Below the pieces are notes generated by a model. It was not told the origin of the DNA. It ran no database searches and saw only the letters and a list, made by a program, of their open reading frames with translations. Shown one piece after another: positions 1 through 10,670 of a stretch of 64,000 bases of DNA. Each line of letters starts with the position of its first letter. Positions within the stretch are counted from its first letter, which is position 1. The stretch spans positions 11,542,218-11,606,217 of the forward strand of contig JAVGVS010000002.1 of assembly GCA_032718565.1 (NCBI GenBank), given 5' to 3'. The stretch comes from Distichodus sexfasciatus. Its lineage: Eukaryota > Chordata > Actinopteri > Characiformes > Distichodontidae. Both the position numbers and the translations under genes were made by a program.

Positions 1-165
1 GGCCGCATTTGTACTCGGTCTTGTTATGGACTCGGACAAAGAGAACTTGTCTCGGTCTCGGCCCTTTGGCCCTTCAGAGTCTTGAACCGGTCTTCGACCT
101 CTGGTCTCAGTCTCGTCTCGGCTCTCGGCCTCGGCCTCAGGTCTTGACCCCAACTCTAAGCATGA
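1..165 (+). repeat. Interspersed repeat A, edge fragment
   Basis: A stretch dense in CTCGGTCTTG motifs matches the first part of the copies at 23451 and 33540 (shared TTTGTACTCGGTCTTGT and GGACTCGGACAAAGAG). It enters from the left edge and loses similarity after about 70 bases, continuing as degenerate CTCGG repeats. Class unknown. Confidence 0.7.
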
Positions 166-170
166 GGATG

Positions 171-240
171 AATGAGGATTCGACCCGATGACCTTGCGAT
201 CACGGGGTTAACACCTAACCGTTACGCTACCAAACTGCCA
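171..240 (-). mobile_element. SINE B, tRNA-like head only
   Basis: Reads on the minus strand as GGCAGTTTGGTAGCGTAACG followed by the CCCCGTGATCGCAAGGTC block. This matches the tRNA-derived heads of the other B copies. Tail absent. Confidence 0.75.
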
Positions 241-755
241 CTTTCAGAGCTGGTGTAGATATTGCAGAAAACCAAACAAAAAAACGATTACTGCGTCTTT
301 AACTTGCCAGCATTCATTAGAACACCCGTATCACTGCAGCATCAAGGCAGCGAGTCCGACGCTTCTGTAATTTCCCCACCACATGCTAATTGGATTAGGC
401 CTCATCTTGAGGGGAGAGGGAAAACATTAACAGTAGTTAAGATGGCCTCATTTGCAATTTTATTAACAAGGATGAAATGAAGTGGTAGAAGATCTTGAGG
501 AAAAATGCATCCAAATATACTGTTGCTGGTTTTCCCTGGGTACCAACTTGTTATCCGGAGAACTATTACTTAAGATTAAATCGTGAGAATGATTTAGGGA
601 ACACACACACATATCGGCTCGGCATTGAGATTCCCAACTCCAGCCTTTCCTCAGACGTGCAATTCCGTGCTTGGTAGTTGGAGATAAAAGTCTGTTATGA
701 TTTGCCTTCCTATTAGGAGTTCAAGTCAAACTGTTCATCCTCTGCTTAAACCTCT
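241..755. other. Unassigned, no gene seen
   Basis: Unique-looking sequence with no recognised exon or repeat. Confidence 0.5.
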
Positions 756-778
756 TTCTCTCTCTCTCTCTCTCTCTC
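756..778 (+). repeat. (CT)n microsatellite
   Basis: About eleven CT dinucleotides in a row, uninterrupted. Confidence 0.95.
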
Positions 779-1469
779 ATTTTTTCAAAGTGGAATTTTG
801 CACCGGTATCAAGTCAAACAATGTGTGCATCTGTTCCGAGTTGGAATGAGACGGGTAAAACTCCAGCTTTAAGAAAAACTTGGTACTTCAGATGCTGCCC
901 ACTTCTCTTTTGGAAAGCGGAACGGAACGTCGTGCAAAAAAAACAGAGAGAGAGAAGAAAACTCTCCCATCTTATTACATTTTCATACGCTTTATGCCCG
1001 CGACGTTCAGGAAAAAGGGAGGGGAATGAAACAGACCGAAAAAATGAAAGAGTGTGTTTCAATGCCAAGGTGCCGGGGCCCTCTTTTAAGCAGTAAATGT
1101 TCTGACAGGGGAGAAGAGAAGGCGATAATGAGAGCTGAGCTCCTTTCCAAGACGGCTGTATTGTTTTAATTGTTCGAGCTGTGAAATGGAGGGAAGAGAC
1201 TGAGAGAAAACGTGTGAGAGGAGGAGAGAAGAGAAAAGAGGAGTCTGGAAGCCAGGATTTAAAAAAAGAACAAACCTGGCTTTTTCCAGGCAATGTGTTG
1301 GAGCAATTATGTACAAACCCTGTAATTATGCATATCTTTTGGAAACATGTAAAGCTGTATGGAAATGAGAGCGGGCTGTTTTAACTCCACACCGAGCCCC
1401 CCACTGGCTACGCATTGTCTGATATTCCAGGCAGTTTTAGAAAAGTAATGTGGAGTTTAAGTCACAGCC
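779..1469. other. Unassigned, purine-rich block
   Basis: A-rich and GA-rich stretches (920-960, 1180-1280) within otherwise unique sequence. Open frames on both strands have no recognisable domain. Confidence 0.5.
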
Positions 1470-1535
1470 TGTGTGTGTGTGTGTAAGAGAGAGAGAGAGA
1501 GAACGTGTGTGTCTGTGTGTGTGTGTGTGTGTGTG
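1470..1535 (+). repeat. Compound (GT)n-(GA)n-(GT)n microsatellite
   Basis: Three adjoining runs: GT, then GA, then a second, longer GT run with one CT interruption. Confidence 0.95.
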
Positions 1536-1649
1536 GTGGGGGCCTTGGGTTGTTTACTATATGGGCAATACTAAGCATCTACCAAAACCTCTTAGCATGC
1601 ACACACACCACGCCCCACCTCCCCCCACTTCCATCTACACTCTTCCTTC

Positions 1650-1695
1650 TCCAACCCTCTCTCTCCCTCTCTCTCCTTCTCTCCCTCTCTCTGCA
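1650..1695 (+). repeat. (CT)n/(CCCT)n pyrimidine tract
   Basis: CTCTCTCTCCCTCTCTCTCC-type low-complexity run. The open frames crossing it are artefacts. Confidence 0.9.
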
Positions 1696-1939
1696 TGTGC
1701 TAAGTCCCACCCTTAATTAAGTCTGCTGGGGTTTAAAAGTGTTGAATCTTGTTTAAAGACCATCTCAGCACATTTGGAGGCCTGCGCGCATGCATGGTAA
1801 TCAGGCCGTTCGGGCGCCGGGTGCAAATCTTATTTTCAGCCCGCTTTTTCCTCTTTTTTTTCAAACCGAATCGCACATTTTTGGTTTGGTTTATTCGTGC
1901 CGTCAGTGATGGTTGGGATGTGGCCCGGCAGCTGGCGTT

Positions 1940-2255
1940 AGCGTTAGCCGTGTAAGTGGATGGATTAGCAAGCGGAGGAGGACGCGAATAGGTAGGCGAA
2001 CCTCGCGAGTTGATATAAGAACTCTCTAGCACAGTAGAGTAAAGATTCCCACGGGAATCCACGGTCTAAGGACACACACTCAATCGAAGAGATAAACCAA
2101 ATAACTGGAGTACTCACTGTTGAAGCCGAAATGAGTCGGAGATGGGCTGATTGACTCAATGGCCGAGCGGTGAGCCGCGAGCAGAAGCCTCTATTTACAC
2201 GTCTGACCGCACAGACTACTTCCGGGTCCTCGTGTCGGTCACGTGGTCGGAGTGT
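1940..2255 (-). mobile_element. Repeat F, possible solo LTR, copy 1
   Basis: Matches 24180-24437 in shared blocks AAGAACTCTCT, AAAGATTC-x-CA-x-GAATCC, ACACACACTCAA, AGTACTCAC-GTTGAAGC and GGGTCCT-GTG-CGGTCACG. On the minus strand it has a weak TATA-like GTAAATAG before a segment ending in a donor-like AGTGAGTA, the layout of an LTR leader. No matching second LTR or internal coding region is seen nearby. Confidence 0.5.
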
Positions 2256-2329
2256 GTGTGAGAATTTTTTGTCATTATTATTTTGAAAAACTTGGTTCTC
2301 AGGTGTCAGCGCCGCCCCGTCTCTCTCTC

Positions 2330-2345
2330 TCTCTCTCTCTCCCCT
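2330..2345 (+). repeat. (CT)n microsatellite
   Basis: About eight CT units beside repeat F copy 1. Confidence 0.9.
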
Positions 2346-2439
2346 TTAGAGCCCCTCTTGCTCGCAATTACCTCTACTTAATCTTATCGGAGCGAAATTC
2401 AATTACTTTTATCAAGGTTATTTCATACATGATAAATCT

Positions 2440-2650
2440 TTGTTGTGTGAGCAACAATTCGGGCCTCGGCGTCGAGCGTCAACCCACTGTTTCGTCGCAA
2501 ATAATTGAGCTCGGCCGCCTTTCTCTTTTCCAGGAGAGCGAATGGCTCGGCCGCTGCGCACTTAGTATTGTTTCGCGACACCGCGGCGGCTGTGTGAGGC
2601 GCGTAATGGGGGGCATTAATACGGTTACGGCTAAGGCTAAGCACCTGTAA
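2440..2650. other. CpG-rich block, possible regulatory sequence
   Basis: Some 210 bases with frequent CG, including TCGGCGTCGAGCGTC and CGCGACACCGCGGCGGC, plus TAAT motifs, in an AT-rich setting. No exon seen. A conserved element is possible but unproven. Confidence 0.35.
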
Positions 2651-2804
2651 CTACAGCGTCAATTCGGGCAGCGTTGACATTTAAAAATTTCATTTTCAAC
2701 ACTGCAGATAACAGGTTGCCGGTGGGGGCTGCAAGCCAGGAGTCACATCAAGGCTTTTTAAATGCTTGCAAAAAGTGGCGAGATTTAAATCGAATAAGTG
2801 CACG

Positions 2805-2920
2805 TTTCTCCCTCTCCCTCTCTCTCCCTTTCTCTCTTTCCCCATCTTTCTTTTTCTTCCTTCCTTCCTTCCTTCCTTCCATCCTTCCCCACTCTTCCCT
2901 TTTCTTCCCTTCCCTTCCTC
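2805..2920 (+). repeat. (CT)n/(CTTC)n pyrimidine tract
   Basis: About 115 bases almost free of purines, with at least six CTTC units at 2856-2880. Confidence 0.92.
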
Positions 2921-3819
2921 GCTCCCCTGCTTGACTTATCAGGACTGCCTTCTCCAGAGCCATTTGTGGAATCCGTGCGACTTCCCCTCCCCTCCTCGCT
3001 AATTACCCCGGATGGATTTTTTTTCTTGGGTTGAAGCGGGATAATTGTGTAATTATCTGGGTGAAATGGGAAGTCTAATGTGTTAAAGTGAGATTTTTTT
3101 TTCCTTTTTTTTTAAGCGGCAGTGTGGCTGGAGTGGCGAGAGCGAAGGCGCCGGTGACCAGGCTGCTGAGGTGAGGATGCAGCTTAACCAAATAGATAAA
3201 TAAGAAGATAAGAGCGGTGAAGCGTCTCCACCGAGGTGGCCGGAATGGGGCTGACCCCTGCAGCAGGAGGGAGACTGACACCTGGATGAGCCCTTGCAGA
3301 TGGGATGTGTGTGTGTGTTGGTGGGGGGGTATTTACGGCATGGTGGGGACCTTTTTATGGTTTTAATAGGGGACGTGGGCCAGCGTTTGTTTTTATTTGA
3401 AAACTAAAGCGGTAAAAGATGTGTTTTTGGTTACTGAGGTTGAGGTTAGGGTTAGGTGAGGTGTAAAATGATCTAATCATTATGGGAGTCTATGGAAGGA
3501 CCTCACAAAGACAGTAATACACAACTGTGTGTGTGTGTGTGTGTGTGGGAGAGGGAGTGCTGGAGTCCATCAAGAATGCTATCGGAAGGCATGCAGCAGT
3601 TACTGTGGGGAGTTAAGTAGTTTTGCATAGATCTGCGAGGTCAGTTACAGCATCTGTTGTTTAGTGTGTTCTCTCTGACTTATACGGTCACTGCTTAAAA
3701 GTGTGATCGTGATTTGATAAATCCCAGGACATGATAATCTTAGGGGCTTGAATCAAAGACAACTGGACTTCTTTTCAAGTTACTGAAGATGTCTCACCTC
3801 TCATCCGAAAGACTAGACA
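2921..3819. other. Unassigned
   Basis: Unique sequence with a T-run (3094-3115), a GC-rich stretch (3117-3180) bounded by AG and GTGAGG that reads no convincing protein, and a (GT)n run. Confidence 0.5.
3525..3547 (+). repeat. (GT)n microsatellite
   Basis: Eleven GT units. Confidence 0.95.
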
Positions 3820-3900
3820 CGGGGCAGTTGGTTGTGTAACGGTTAAGGTGTTCGCCCCGTGATTAGAAGGACGCTGGTTCAAATCCCGGACTGGTAAACA
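3819..3900 (+). mobile_element. SINE B head, truncated by SINE S
   Basis: The tRNA-like head (GGGGCAGTTGGTTGTGTAAC, then GTTCAAATCCC as a pol III B-box) stops exactly where SINE S begins. Its last seven bases, GTAAACA, are repeated at 4271-4277 as a target-site duplication. The B tail does not resume after S, so B was already incomplete or was lost. Confidence 0.8.
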
Positions 3901-4270
3901 TGCCATTCATTCATACATTCATTCATTATCTGAACTGCTGAATCCCAACTGGGGTCGCGGGGGGACCGGAGCCTACAGGAACTTACTGGCGCAAGCAGGG
4001 ACCAACCTGAGCAGCACCAACCGCATGCAGGGCACACACACTCACAATAGTACACTCACATTCACACCTGACGAGAACTATTTAGATTCACCAGTTAACC
4101 TATAGTGCATGCTTTTTGACTATGGGCTGAAACCGGAGCACCTGGAGGAAACCCATGCGAACATGGGGAGAGCATGCAAACTCCATACAAAAAGACCCTA
4201 CGGCCGTCCTGGGGGTTCAAACCCAGGACCTTCTCGCTGTGAAGCTAACCACTGCACCACCGGGCCGCCC
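3901..4270 (-). mobile_element. SINE S (tRNA-derived), full copy
   Basis: On the minus strand it starts GGCGGCCCGGTGGTGCAGTG, contains a B-box-like GGTTTGAACCC and the 'hundred-base' fish SINE body (TTTCCTCCAGGTGCTCCGGT), and ends in a CATTCATTCATT-type tail. It is flanked by the direct repeat GTAAACA (3894-3900 and 4271-4277). About 370 bp, non-coding, retroposed by a partner LINE. Confidence 0.9.
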
Positions 4271-4277
4271 GTAAACA

Positions 4278-6239
4278 AAAAATGAAGAAGTTTTTGGCTA
4301 TTAGCTAAGCCAGCTATTAAGCGCTCTGAACGCTCAAGCTCATAGGATTTGTATGTAAAAATAGAGCTCCTATCAGAGGCAAGGAAGTGTGTTTGGTGGA
4401 CAAAGGCTCTAACAGTTACACTACCAACAACTGGATCTCCTCAGTAAGGTGGAAAAATGCTTCATTTAAACACAGCGCCCACTTCAGTGAACCATCCTCT
4501 GTAGATGTTGACGTAGTGGCTTCATGAATGAAACATGACCATGTCACAGTAAGGACATTGGGAATGGCATTTCCCATTTGAACCTGAAAAACCCTTGACG
4601 TCAGTAGACAACGCATTTCTTTAATTGAAGTGAAAAAAAGCCCATAACAACGGTGGAATCTCAGCTAGGTCTGTTCCCATCAAAATCTTACATTATTACA
4701 TTGACCTTAATCCAAATCCTCACAAACTGAGCAATTTTTTCCCTGCCACTCTTCCAGACTCAGACTCTTCCAGATCCAGATTCAGAGAGAAAGAGAGGAA
4801 GGGATGGAGGCAGCGGTGAAGCGTCGAAATGGGAAAGGGAGAGAATAACAAAATGAAAATTCAGGGGGAAAAAGGAACATAAGATATGTTGTCTGCTTTC
4901 AGCGGTTGTTAGGAAATAAATTGCTTTTGAAAGTAATCTTCCTCAATTGAGAGCCGTTTTATACCCTTGACAGAGTATTTCCGGCCTCTCATGATTTGCT
5001 CTTTCAATAGCCGTGTTTTCTTAACCTTACAAAATAACTTGGCCTCATTTCACTTTGGATTACTCGCTTATTCTATGTTTGAGGCCTCTCTCAACGGGCT
5101 CAACTAATTTCTTTCTTCAGTGGAGGGACTGCGGCAGCAGAATGGAGGGAGAGAGAAGCATACCGTTATTCTGACCTCCTCCCATATTTGCCCTTTGTGT
5201 TGAGCACCAAATAGCAGAAGCAAATCGAATGTAGAATTGCATTGATAATCGAAAAACATTATTGACTCTGTAAATTTGTATTAAAGGTATGCCTCATGCA
5301 CTCCATTGCAATTCTGGTTTGGCAAACCAAATCCTTTCCGTCCAATTACCATAGATATTGGGCCGCATATTGGCTCCAAACTTTCGAACAACTATGAGCG
5401 TTTGTCCATTGTTGGGACAGCAAACAATTTACGAAACCGTCCGCTTCAATTATAATGAATTTAAACTATCAGGGTCGAGAAGCGTCAAATCTGTGTGATG
5501 CATTGCTTCAGTTCTCCAGAACTGCAACAAGCACTTTGGAGGGAAGATTCTGGTCAATGAAGATGTGGAAAAAGCAAAACCTGAAGGAACACAACAGGAA
5601 GCAGGATTCCAGGGCTGCTTCTTTTAAAAGGCAAGTTAATTGTTGGCTTTACCTGACTGTAAATGTTCAGGAATCTAGTTACTTCTCTGTAGTGTTGGGG
5701 TGTATCGACTGATGCCCTGAGCTTCAATGGAAGTGTGTGTGTGTGTGTTTGCCTGCAGGTTTTTGGTGGTTGGTAGAACCTGATTGTCCCCATTTAATCA
5801 AATTTTGCATGCAAGTAAGCCGCCTGGGCTGTGAGAGTGCTTTTAGTGTCTTAACTTAGAACAAATCTCCACAGAAAATGTTGGCGAAGGTGAGAATCTT
5901 TGTAAAAACTCACAAACTCACTTTGTTTCAGAACCAAGTCTGTTCTCAAGAATCTTAAAAGGTTGGTAAATAAGGACCCAAAGTTAATGATGATACTCAT
6001 TAAACATTGAGTTCTTTTTCCACTGAACATGGATTAAGCCTAGTCTTGGACTAAACTGCATATACGAGTGAAATTCACCACTGAAATTCAAAGATAGTCT
6101 AGGACTTAATCTTAGACGTTGTCTGGGAAACAAGGTTTATTGTTAGGAAGACCAACTGGTACAGCCCGTTTTTGGAAGATCTTAATATTACAGAACAAAC
6201 TATAAGTAGTTATTTTATAAACCCATTGGAATTCACACA
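4278..6239. other. Unassigned, mostly unique
   Basis: No exon or interspersed repeat recognised. 4900-5450 is repeat-free with TTGA/CAATTGA motifs and could hold conserved non-coding sequence. A short (GT)n run is at 5733-5749. Confidence 0.45.
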
Positions 6240-6430
6240 TTGTGTGTGTGTGTGTGTTGCAGATGACGCAATACCTTTTGGTCTGAGTAGCAGCACTTGG
6301 TTACTTCTGTTAAGTTGTCTGGTTAGGTATAGTTCTAGGGTTAGTTACCATGTGACTGTGTGTGTGTGTGTGACAGTGTGTGTGTGTGTGTGTGTGTGTG
6401 ACAGTGTGTGTGTGTGTGTAAGTGAAAGGT
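6240..6430 (+). repeat. Cluster of (GT)n runs
   Basis: One run at 6241-6257 and three runs between 6356 and 6420 separated by GACA, followed at 6549-6571 by a (CA)n run in the opposite sense. Confidence 0.92.
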
Positions 6431-6548
6431 AAGTGTGATATGAGTGTAGCCTTGGGCCCCAAAGTGTCTCTGACTATGGGCTTCCGTCCTGATCTGTCGT
6501 CCAGCTCTTATCAGTAGCTCTCTGATGCCCCCAAGCTTGTCCACTGAA

Positions 6549-6571
6549 CACACACACACACACACACACAC
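6549..6571 (+). repeat. (CA)n microsatellite
   Basis: Eleven CA units. Opposite sense to the GT cluster 130 bp to the left, so the two could pair. Confidence 0.93.
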
Positions 6572-6683
6572 CAACATACACATCTTGATAGCCAGCATCC
6601 ACTGACTACAGTTCCTCAGGGTGGAGACAGAGAGCTGGCTGGTGGGGAACAACAAACAGACCCGAAATAGGCTCATCTAACTA

Positions 6684-6689
6684 AAAATA

Positions 6690-6757
<68 letters not shown>

Positions 6758-6985
6758 TTATACTGCTAATGTGTGCCTGCGGGTGTTGGGACAGGCCGGT
6801 ATCTGTGACAGTTGGGATTAAGCAGTTTGGATAATTTATCATTATCATAATAATAATAATAATAATAACAATAGTGTGTGTGTGTGTGTGTGTGTGTGTG
6901 TATTATTATTAATAATAATAATATGTAATAATAATAATATATAAATAATATAATGATAATAATAACAATAACAATAATAATTTAC
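6684..6985 (+). repeat. Compound (ATT)n-(AAT)n-(GT)n-(AAT)n microsatellite
   Basis: A pure (ATT)n of about 26 units (6684-6761) is followed after 80 bases by (AAT)n, a (GT)n run at 6874-6901 and further (AAT)n to 6985. The ATT and AAT halves are reverse complements. Confidence 0.95.
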
Positions 6986-8337
6986 TTTTTATTGTTTTTT
7001 TTACATTTACCTTTATAAAGCAACTTGGATATTAAGATTAACACAAATTAAATGGTTCAAGAGCAACTGTTTAACATACTGATTAATATAAATCATAATA
7101 AATCTGGACCCTTCACAATCTTCATAAATGCAATTAAATAAAAACATACAACTTTTAATACTCTGCATTTGTAAATACATTTAATACCACTTTAGTTTAT
7201 ATTATTAATCTTAATTAAAATAATTCAATTGAAGTTAATTAACTTTTTGGTTATATAACATTTCTTTCACATCTTTAATAGAGTTTAATTTTGTGAATAG
7301 TAAAACATATGTTTTATATAAGATTTATCAGAATTATTTTATATGTGGTCAATTTAGAGCATTTTATTAAACAATTACATAATTTATTTAAATGATAAGA
7401 TGGTCACAAATCTTTTCTTCAGTGTGATTAAGTCTTTATTACACACAGCTTCACTGTACTGGTGTTGCCATTTCATAGACAACATTGAATTGCCATTTCA
7501 TGATGCCTGCAGGTAAATAAATGTATAGTACGTCTGCCCCTAAAACTAATTCTAATCCTAAAAAATCTGTAAGAAAAATGAAATGTTTCTGCTCTTTTAT
7601 GTTTCTTACTTTCACTTTAATACAAAATATATTTTATGCAAAAAACAAAGACGCCATTTTTCATTCCTAAAGGCAGGTCTGTCTACAATCTGCACATGTG
7701 GAGTGAAATTTGTCTGCGGCAAATAAAGATTCTTAAAGCTTGGAAGAAATGTGCGGCTGTTTTACCCTAAAGCAAGCTGAATCTTATAGCGACACTCCAA
7801 AATTTCAGCTGCGTGTTCCATCTGACAACAGCACTCAGTCTGTGTTCCCATTTCACTTCGACTGTGACAAGTTCCTGCATCTCTCCTCTGAAGTTCAAGC
7901 ACAAAATCACAACGTTGGCTCCGGCAGGCTGTAAATAGATAAACGCGGGACTGCACTCTGTGTGAAAAAGTAAAGAAATACTGTGTTCCTCCCAAATTAA
8001 CACGGCTCAAAACTGCGACGTGAGTCACACCTGGGAAATGAGATCTCATAATATTTCACTTACAGGGGGAAGCGTTTGTTTGCAACGCACACTCCAGCAG
8101 AGGGGCAATATAATATGCAACGCACTCTATCAAACAAGTTCACGCTCTCGCGGATCATACGCTCAATTTTACGGCAGAAGCCGTCGCAACCTTTGGAGAG
8201 AAGCGGGCCGCCGCGCGATATCGAGTAGCTCTCAATCAAAAATGCAGGTAAACAAAAACACAATGGCTCTCCAGCCATGAAGCATGAGGAGCGATGACCT
8301 TCTGCTGATTGGTGCTTCTATTGTTTAAACAAAGCAC
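6986..8337. other. AT-rich unassigned sequence
   Basis: 6986-7700 is about three-quarters A+T with TAATTAA motifs. 7740-8280 is more balanced. Overlapping short open frames on both strands show no domain. Confidence 0.5.
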
Positions 8338-8338
8338 A

Positions 8339-8371
<33 letters not shown>
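8338..8371 (+). repeat. (GT)n microsatellite
   Basis: About sixteen uninterrupted GT units. Confidence 0.95.
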
Positions 8372-8373
<2 letters not shown>

Positions 8374-8560
8374 GAGGGAACTCAAATTAGAAGTGATTAG
8401 CACTAACGCTGGATGGTCCTCAATTCCATAACCAGCTCGGTGAGTGGCCTTCACATCACCACGCTCAGCTTCACTTTTACTGATTCTGTTCTACAAACTC
8501 CAAAGCTAGAACTTTCCACAAGTCTGCATGGGCCTATTTTGATGTATTTTCATTTACAGC

Positions 8561-8842
8561 CAGGGATGGACTGGGACTAAAAATGGCCCTGGACTTTCTC
8601 TCAAATAGGCCCACCAACTGGATTTTTAGGCTTCCATGTGGATTTTACACTTGACAAATAATCGTATTAGCGCCCCCTGTTGGCCGTTTGTCAGAATTAT
8701 TTTTCCCCCCCTACCACCCCGAGAGAGAGGTGAACGTGAAGCGTGGACCTTCCCGATTAGTCACGTCATCCTTGCACCGGCCCAAAATTTGCAACGGCCC
8801 ACCGGACATTGCCCGGTATGCCAGATTACCAATCCAGCCCTG
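8561..8842. mobile_element. hAT-like non-autonomous element, 282 bp
   Basis: Inverted ends CAGGGATGGACTGG and CCAATCCAGCCCTG. The flanking octamers are TTTACAGC (8553-8560) and ATTACAGC (8843-8850), a 7/8 match to an 8-bp target duplication, the hAT signature. Internal text includes GGCCCACCGGACATTGCCCG. No transposase. Confidence 0.85.
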
Positions 8843-8850
8843 ATTACAGC

Positions 8851-10009
8851 ATTGAAGGCTCGGGACAAAGTGCACAAAGTTTAACTTAGACTTCAATTAT
8901 AAACTAGAGGTGCATTTCATCAAGAAAATGCCAATGTGTTTGCTCGGGTTTTGTAGCTGCGGCATGAAAATTGGCCGAGCGGGAAGACTTTGAATAAAAT
9001 GCATTGAAGTGAATGGGGAAAGAACGAATGATGATAAACGTGCGGGTCAGTACATAAAATAAACGAGAGGAAAAAAGGATGAAAAAGACAAGTGCGGGTC
9101 ATGATGGTAACAGATATATCAAATATAGTGGTATTGTGAAGAACGGCGGCCGCGTAGTAAAGAGTCGAAACCTGAGCTCCATGTTAGTCTATGGGGGGGA
9201 AAAAGGACAAAAAATGGACAGAATCCACGAACGAGTGCAAAAACGTATATACAAATCACTCCACACGGCTATAGGCTGCATGACAGCCAACCCACTGACA
9301 GTTTTGCCACACAGTGATTACCTTGTGGAGGATTGTGCATGATGTGGTTGGAACCCACGTAGCAGCAGCAGCAGGAAACTTGAAAGGTGCTGCATGACTT
9401 TCTGGCCAATGTTAAAACCCGGTCAGTAGATGATTTAAACATTTTGACTTAAACATGAATACTATCTAAGCTGACTTCCAGATGTAGTCTAAGGTGGTTG
9501 ATGATTTTACACGACAAGTGAACGGAACTGGGCCGTTTTTAGCTAGCGATATGAAGTAACGTTAGCTAGCAGAGTGTTTAACGTTAACTATCCAAGATCA
9601 CATTTACATTTGTTTCATTCAGAAAACATTTGTAGATGTAGAAATGGCTTCCACTGTCCAAGTAGAGGCACAGGTTAACTAAAAGATGGATTACATGTGA
9701 TGCACATGTAGCATATTTGTCTTCATTATTACATTGGCTACTGTGCTGGCTGTGCTCGTGCCTTTGACAAATGAAGGAACAGCAGCAAGTAGGGCTAGTG
9801 TGGTGCTAGCAATGTGTATGACATAAACTATACAAATAAGAATTATAGCAAAGTCTTAAGTGTTCCCGTCGTTCCAGGCATTCCATATTGGAATTTCCAG
9901 CTTGACTTGGCATCACGCCATCCAATCAAAGTTAGTGTCTGCGGTTGCAGCTTTCTCACAAAATGACATCAGCACTAAGCGAGCCGCAGGAGCAGACATC
10001 GTTTACATA
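8851..10009. other. Unassigned
   Basis: No gene. 9535-9585 has AACGTTAGCTAGC-type motifs in direct and inverted form. A (CAG)n-like run is at 9363-9374. Confidence 0.45.
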
Positions 10010-10190
10010 CACTGCATTTAGCTGATGCTCTTATCCAGAGCGACTTCCATTTCCTGATTACAGTGACAGTCTTCCTGGAGCAACTTGAGGTTAAGGGTCT
10101 TGTTCAGATGCTCATTGGTGATAGTGCTGGCAATAAGACAGAGCTGGATTTTAACTTGCAACCTCTTGGTCCAAAGGCAAGTATCCCATC
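10010..10190 (+). repeat. Interspersed repeat C, copy 1
   Basis: Starts CTGATGCTCTTATCCAGAGC and continues with GATTACAGTGACAGTCTTCC and GTGATAGTGCTGG. It matches the copy at 48040-48235 over about 170 bp. The opening motif (GACGCTCTTATCCAGAGCGA-like) is widespread in fish genomes. Non-coding. Confidence 0.75.
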
Positions 10191-10494
10191 ACCACCTCGA
10201 CGTTATCTATGCAGACATGACACTGCTTGCAGCTTTCTCAGTGCTGACGTCATTTTGTTCGTCAACGCCAGGCGTAATCATGTTCCCATGAAGTATGCGC
10301 AGTCATTTATCATGCTAAGTCGCCCTAAATCTGCGTGCTGCATTCCCCAAAGGGGCCAAGGGGTGAACGTGGGTGATTGTATTCACTATGAGTACACCAC
10401 AGCACCAGAACTACATGTAACCTCTGCATTTAACACATCTGTGAAGGGCAGGTGAGGAAGTACTTGAGGATGGTACTTTTCTAAAGGGTACCTT

Positions 10495-10670
10495 TAATTT
10501 GAATGGGTAACCCTCTGATAGCAGGAGCAACTCCCTAACCGTTGCACTTCTACTGCCCCTAATGCTGTAAGGATTTTGGCAATATTACTTTTCCAGTTCC
10601 AACCTTTGGGCTCAACCAGGATTTGAATCTTCAGTCCTTAGCTCACCAACTTGGGGTACCAGCATCTCCC
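10495..10670. repeat. Weak C-like repeat fragment
   Basis: ACCCTCTGATAGCAGGAGCA and CAACCAGGATTTGAATCTTC resemble the right-hand blocks of repeat C. No boundaries are visible and the identity is low. Confidence 0.35.

Noticed and set aside
3117..3170. Exon-like segment between TTTTTAAG and GTGAGG
   Set aside because: None of the three frames gives a convincing protein, and there is no partner exon.
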